From NCBI RefSeq assembly GCF_900100345.1, contig NZ_FMTT01000024.1, positions 17,974 to 81,973 on the forward strand: DNA of 64,000 nucleotides, read 5' to 3'. This DNA is from Paenibacillus tianmuensis (GTDB lineage Bacteria > Bacillota > Bacilli > Paenibacillales > NBRC-103111). Under the pieces are notes generated by a model. That model was not told where the DNA came from. It saw nothing but the letters and a program-made list of their open reading frames with translations, and ran no database searches. Position 1 is the stretch's first letter. The number at the start of each line of letters is the position of its first letter. This document shows positions 60,376 to 64,000 of the stretch, piece by piece. The translations under genes were made by a program, and so were the position numbers.

Positions 60376-62547
60376 ATGGAATCCGGTCTGCAAAGCGCTT
60401 ACTTGGAGGAAAAAGAACGCTTGGAGCAAACGATACAAGAAATGGAAAGGCATCTGGAGGCACTTCAGGCTATACCGCCCTATACGGGAGACGACCTGAC
60501 GGAGCAGGTGCTGGAGTCGATCCGCGAAAACAAGCGGCGCGGCTTGGCGCACGGGCTGCCCGAGCCTTACTTCGGCAGACTGGATTTTCACGAAACGGGA
60601 AAGCCCGGTCCGGCCCCGCTCTATATAGGCAAGTCCGGCGTGGAAAAGGCGGACTCTCCCGAGTTGATGGTGATCGATTGGCGCGCTCCGGTAGCGAGCC
60701 TTTTTTATTCGTTCACGGGTGGGACCGAGGCGGCCAGCTACGATTCGCCTGACGGCGTTGTGGAAGGGCTCGTCTATTTGAAGCGCAACCTCGTCATCCG
60801 CAAGCAAATTCTGCAGCGCGTGGTCGATACGTTCGACCGCGAATCGGACGCGATGGCGGTCACGGACGAGTTCCTGCTCTACCGGCTCGGCGAGAACAAG
60901 GACAACAAGCTGCGCGATATCGTCTCGACAATCCAGGCAGAGCAGGATACGATCATCCGGGCCGGCAAAAACCACGCGCTCGTCATTCAAGGCGTCGCCG
61001 GAAGCGGGAAAACGACCGTGGCCCTGCACCGGCTCGCTTACCTGCTCTATCAATACCGGGATCAAGTCAAAGCGGAAAAAATGATCATTTTCGCCCCTTC
61101 CCGCATGTTTCTCGATTATATTTCCGGCGTTCTGCCGGAGCTCGGCGTCGGGCATATCCAGCAAACCACGTTCTCCGACTGGGCGCTGGAGCTGCTGGAC
61201 CACGAGGTCAAGCTGGCCGATCCGGCACAGGCGCTGCGGCATTGGTTCGCCGTCGGCACGGCGCGTCCGGTGATTGACGATACGGCGCCCGGCCGGTTTA
61301 AGGGCTCACTCCGCTTCATGGAGTGGCTCAACGGACTCTTGAATGCGTACGAGCTGCAGGCGGTGCCGCAGACGGATTTCGTTCCGTGGGACGGCACCAG
61401 GCTCCCGCATGGCACCATCCGCGACTGGTACACGGTGGAATACAAGCACGAGCCGCTGATGAAGCGCCGCGAGCGAGTGCTGGCCCGGATCAAGCGCTGG
61501 CTGGCGATGGAGCTGGATAAGGTGTGGGAGGTCCATCTGAAGAAGGACTACAAGAAGCGCGGCTCCGCCCGTCTTCGCGATTACGGCAAGCAATGGCCGG
61601 CCTATTCGCCGTTCGGCTTCTATAAGGAGCTGTTCCGCACGGCGGAGTCCGGCGCCTTGCCCTTCGTATCCGAGGCGGATGAGCGGTTCATTCCCGAGGA
61701 GCTGCGGCAATCCACGCTCGCGGCAGCCAAGAAGAAGCTGGTGCAGCCGGAGGATCTGGCCCCCCTGCTCTATATTCGCCAGCGCTTCGCAGGCATTCAC
61801 GGCGATCTGCGCTTCGATCATACCGTCATCGACGAAGCACAGGATTTCTCGCCATTCCAGGTGGCGCTGCTGGCGCTGCACACGAAGAACGGTTCGTTCT
61901 CGATTCTCGGCGATTTGTCGCAAGGCATCCACGCCTATCAGGGCGTTCGGGACTGGCACGAACTACTGGCGCTGTTCCCAGAAGAGAACCGGGCGTACTA
62001 TACGCTGAACCGCAGCTACCGCTCGACGATGGAAATCATCTACTTCGCGAACGAAGTGCTGAAGCGCGGGCTTGCCGAGCCGTCGGCGCTGGCCGTGCCG
62101 GTATTCCGCAGCGGCGAGCCGGTCGAGCTCGCGCAAGCGGACGGCCCGGCGCTGGCGCAGCGTCTCGCCGAAGCCGTGCGGGAACACCGGCAACGAGAGG
62201 GCACAGGCACGCTGGCCATCCTCGCCCGCACGGAAGAGCGGTGCCGCGAGCTGCACGCGCAGCTGCACGCCGCCGGATGCGACGGCGTGAACCTGATCGT
62301 CCCGGGCCAGCAGCAGTACGAGGGCGGCGTCTCCGTCGTTCCGGTGTACATGGCCAAAGGGCTCGAGTTCGATGCCGTCCTGCTTGTGGACGTCGATCCG
62401 GACCAATACGCGCAGACGCCGCAGGACGCAAAGCTGCTCTATGTCGGCTGCACCCGGGCTCTGCACGAGCTGAAGCTGTTTTATTCGGGCGAGCCTTCCC
62501 CTCTGATCGCCGGCGTACAAGGCGATTTTGTGAAGGCCGGGCTGTAA
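60376..62547 (+). CDS. helD: HelD-like RNA polymerase recycling helicase (UvrD superfamily)
   Basis: 723 residues from the ATG at 60376 (GGAGG 10 bases upstream). An N-terminal coiled coil (EKERLEQTIQEMERHLEALQ) enters the RNA polymerase secondary channel in known HelD proteins. Then VIQGVAGSGKTTVALHRLAYLLY (Walker A), TVIDEAQDFSPFQV (Walker B), LNRSYRST and VVPVYMAKGLEFDAVLLVDV (UvrD motifs). It removes RNA polymerase from DNA using ATP. Monocistronic. Confidence 0.92.
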   Translation: MESGLQSAYLEEKERLEQTIQEMERHLEALQAIPPYTGDDLTEQVLESIRENKRRGLAHGLPEPYFGRLDFHETGKPGPAPLYIGKSGVEKADSPELMVIDWRAPVASLFYSFTGGTEAASYDSPDGVVEGLVYLKRNLVIRKQILQRVVDTFDRESDAMAVTDEFLLYRLGENKDNKLRDIVSTIQAEQDTIIRAGKNHALVIQGVAGSGKTTVALHRLAYLLYQYRDQVKAEKMIIFAPSRMFLDYISGVLPELGVGHIQQTTFSDWALELLDHEVKLADPAQALRHWFAVGTARPVIDDTAPGRFKGSLRFMEWLNGLLNAYELQAVPQTDFVPWDGTRLPHGTIRDWYTVEYKHEPLMKRRERVLARIKRWLAMELDKVWEVHLKKDYKKRGSARLRDYGKQWPAYSPFGFYKELFRTAESGALPFVSEADERFIPEELRQSTLAAAKKKLVQPEDLAPLLYIRQRFAGIHGDLRFDHTVIDEAQDFSPFQVALLALHTKNGSFSILGDLSQGIHAYQGVRDWHELLALFPEENRAYYTLNRSYRSTMEIIYFANEVLKRGLAEPSALAVPVFRSGEPVELAQADGPALAQRLAEAVREHRQREGTGTLAILARTEERCRELHAQLHAAGCDGVNLIVPGQQQYEGGVSVVPVYMAKGLEFDAVLLVDVDPDQYAQTPQDAKLLYVGCTRALHELKLFYSGEPSPLIAGVQGDFVKAGL

Positions 62548-62598
62548 TCGAGGGGCCGGGAATCTGCTTTTGAACGAAAGTAAAGCTCCTTTTCCGGC

Positions 62599-62640
62599 AA
62601 TGAAGGCCAGGCGCTCTGCCTGGCCTTCATTGTACTTTTT
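62599..62640 (+). terminator. helD terminator
   Basis: AATGAAGGCCAGGC and GCCTGGCCTTCATT form a 14-bp stem with a 5-base loop; TTTTTTT follows after GTAC. Confidence 0.85.
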
Positions 62641-62666
62641 TTGTCCGAGCGCCATCACGCTGGCGA

Positions 62667-63815
62667 TCAATCCATGTCGAGAATCACGTTTTCCCTGATG
62701 GCCTGTTCACAACATGGATCGTTTGTTCCTTCGCCCAAATGTTCATTGGCCAAATGTATGGCATATTGAATTGGCCGCCTGATGGACTTTAGGTAAGTGG
62801 CACTTTCTTTCGCCTTGATGAAGGCCCTGTGGCCTGGTTTAGGGTTGGCCTCAATCAGCCACACTTGTCCGTTGACATCAATTCCCACATCCAACCCAAA
62901 CTCGACCATAGAGCCAAACCGTTCTTCCACAACTTCCATCAACCGATGAGCAAGCTCCTCGCATTCCAGCTCAATTTCTTTCGCCTTATCCAATCCGAAA
63001 CGGGAATGGATGAAAGTCTGAAATACCATCGCTTTTCCATCCCCGTAGCTTAAATTCGTAGTAGGGCTATTCTTAGCGCCTACGCGCAAAACTTTGCCGG
63101 TCACTTCCCAGTTTCCAATTTCGTTCTTTTGAATTAGCAATCGAACATCGACCTGCCGACGGGGGATAAGCTGCAAATCCAGTCCTTGCTGGACCATAAA
63201 TGATCCGGATCGTATTTTTTCAGTTTGCACCCAACGGTTAATCCAACGAATGACCCTCTGTTTGGTCATTACCGGCGTCGCCACGATACGGCCTGACCTT
63301 TTTCGTCCTTGAAGCCGGTAGCCGTCGCCAGTTTTATTGATTTTAAGAACGCTATGCCCGCCGGTCCCATTCCCCGGCTTCACATAGACTAGGTCATGCG
63401 TCTCAATCATCTGTTCTAACGCTTGTGGCGAGTACAGAAACGTCTTGGGAATCCAGCGTTTTAACTTGTCGGATTCGGCAAACAGCTTCATCGCTTTCCA
63501 TTTGTAAGTAAATTTATGATTGGCATAAACGAACAAATCCTCGCGACGGCGCATATCGCGAAACGGTTTATATAGCTTTCGGCAGAAATCGATTACGACA
63601 TCCGGCCACGGGCAAGGTTCTCCCGCCCATCGTCCTGCGGATATCGGGGTGAAGCCGCGAATCGTTCTGCTGTCTTCTTGTACATCCTTGTGAGAAAATA
63701 CGTATACGCAAGCCCCCAGCTTCCTCCCTTCCGTTACAAGGTCGCTCAAAAACTTGGAGTTCGGAAATATATTGCCTACTCGATGGGCAAGAATGCCTAC
63801 AGTTAGCTTTTTCAT
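62667..63815 (-). CDS. YheC/YheD family spore coat-associated ATP-grasp protein
   Basis: 382 residues. The start TVGILAHRVGNIFPNSKFLS resembles the N-terminal domain of YheC/D. The ATP-grasp part shows LVYVKPGNGTGGHSVLKI, RRQVDVRLLIQKN, RVGAKNSPTTNLSYGDG and FGLDVGIDVNGQVWLIEANPKPGHRAF (metal-binding EANP). Members are found on the spore coat and may ligate a carboxylate to an amine. GGAGG precedes the ATG at 63815. Confidence 0.9.
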   Translation of the reverse strand: MKKLTVGILAHRVGNIFPNSKFLSDLVTEGRKLGACVYVFSHKDVQEDSRTIRGFTPISAGRWAGEPCPWPDVVIDFCRKLYKPFRDMRRREDLFVYANHKFTYKWKAMKLFAESDKLKRWIPKTFLYSPQALEQMIETHDLVYVKPGNGTGGHSVLKINKTGDGYRLQGRKRSGRIVATPVMTKQRVIRWINRWVQTEKIRSGSFMVQQGLDLQLIPRRQVDVRLLIQKNEIGNWEVTGKVLRVGAKNSPTTNLSYGDGKAMVFQTFIHSRFGLDKAKEIELECEELAHRLMEVVEERFGSMVEFGLDVGIDVNGQVWLIEANPKPGHRAFIKAKESATYLKSIRRPIQYAIHLANEHLGEGTNDPCCEQAIRENVILDMD

Positions 63816-63897
63816 ACAGGCCTCCGTCTAGTTGTTATGATGCAATATATACTTGCACCCGGCATTGCGCAACGGTACGTGCCTATATGCGTGAACT

Positions 63898-63934
63898 ACC
63901 CTCCACCTACGCTTCGCTTAGAGGTGGGGGCTTC
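63898..63934. mobile_element. hairpin resembling an IS200/IS605-family element end
   Basis: CCCTCCACCT and AGAGGTGGGGG pair around ACGCTTCGCTT, within GAACTACCC...GGGGGCTTCTAAG. This arrangement is like the subterminal hairpins of IS200/IS605 (TnpA/TnpB) elements. A GTACC-TAAC-GGTAC dyad follows (63946-63958). Any tnpB would lie outside the window to the right. Confidence 0.35.
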
Positions 63935-64000
63935 TAAGGTAATCGTACCTAACGGTACGAAATTGACTTAGCTATCGAGCCTGTTCCATGCTCTATATAT

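Noticed and set aside
1..64000. CRISPR arrays, rRNA or tRNA genes
   Set aside because: No regularly spaced direct repeats, rRNA core sequences or convincing cloverleaf with a T-loop consensus were noticed on reading the window.

Overview
The window reads as a chromosomal segment of a spore-forming, moderately GC-rich member of the Bacillota, most likely Paenibacillus or a close relative (Cohnella, Brevibacillus). The reasons are strong GGAGG ribosome-binding sites with many TTG/GTG starts, a gerA-type germinant receptor operon, a YheC/D spore-coat ATP-grasp protein, a Spo0E-like phosphatase, a YpdA/Bdr bacillithiol reductase, HelD, and sigma-A, sigma-W-like and sigma-G-like promoters. No rRNA, tRNA, CRISPR array or intact prophage was seen. 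The assignment rests on gene content, not on a database search.

Region 1-7.8 kb is one leftward catabolic cluster: an atypical NAD-binding epimerase, a DapA-like aldolase, an M20 deacylase, a regulator joining a GGDEF-like domain to a winged helix, a sugar phosphate isomerase/epimerase, a Gfo/Idh/MocA dehydrogenase and a second isomerase that runs off the window edge. It starts at a promoter carrying a perfect cre-type site and a 12-bp inverted repeat. The enzyme set suggests breakdown of an acylated or amino-substituted sugar-like compound; the substrate is unknown. At 7.9-10.8 kb are two hypothetical genes and an NhaC-type antiporter.

Region 10.9-16.5 kb is an alanine module: a PucR/AdeR-like activator, an AapA-like permease, alanine dehydrogenase and alanine racemase. 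Two 18-bp dyads lie upstream of ald and a nested stem-loop precedes alr. Region 16.5-19.9 kb has an apparently frame-disrupted small gene, an MFS transporter and an iron-type alcohol dehydrogenase. Region 20-22 kb is a scar: an SDR remnant, a secreted protein, BlaI/CopY-type operators without their repressor, a gene truncated at its 5' end, and a decayed ISL3-family transposase.

Region 22-30 kb holds the flotillin/NfeD membrane-stress pair behind a sigma-W-like promoter, a phosphodiester glycosidase, a FucU mutarotase, Bdr, an orphan ABC ATPase, several very small genes and an M20 hydrolase. Region 30-38.6 kb holds a polar amino acid ABC transporter and a sulfate ABC transporter operon (sbp-cysT-cysW-cysA) followed by an alpha/beta hydrolase, yezD and a chain of three overlapping small ORFs. 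Region 39-43 kb holds a Zur-like repressor, a His-rich COG0523 metallochaperone, a TetR/MFS efflux pair and a holin-like peptide. At 43.25-43.41 kb is an intact 143-bp MITE with an exact 8-bp target duplication and ends matching the ISL3 relic at 21.9 kb.

Region 43.6-54.7 kb holds a putative TIM-barrel protein, a hemolysin III family protein, a DUF4395 protein, topoisomerase III (with a 31-bp perfect palindrome in its linker), a cytochrome P450 with divergent TetR regulator, fumarase, an FMN-dependent glutamate synthase-like protein and a DUF2071 protein. Region 54.7-60.2 kb is the germinant receptor operon A-C-small-B-B. The end carries helD, yheC/D and a hairpin resembling the subterminal hairpins of IS200/IS605 elements.
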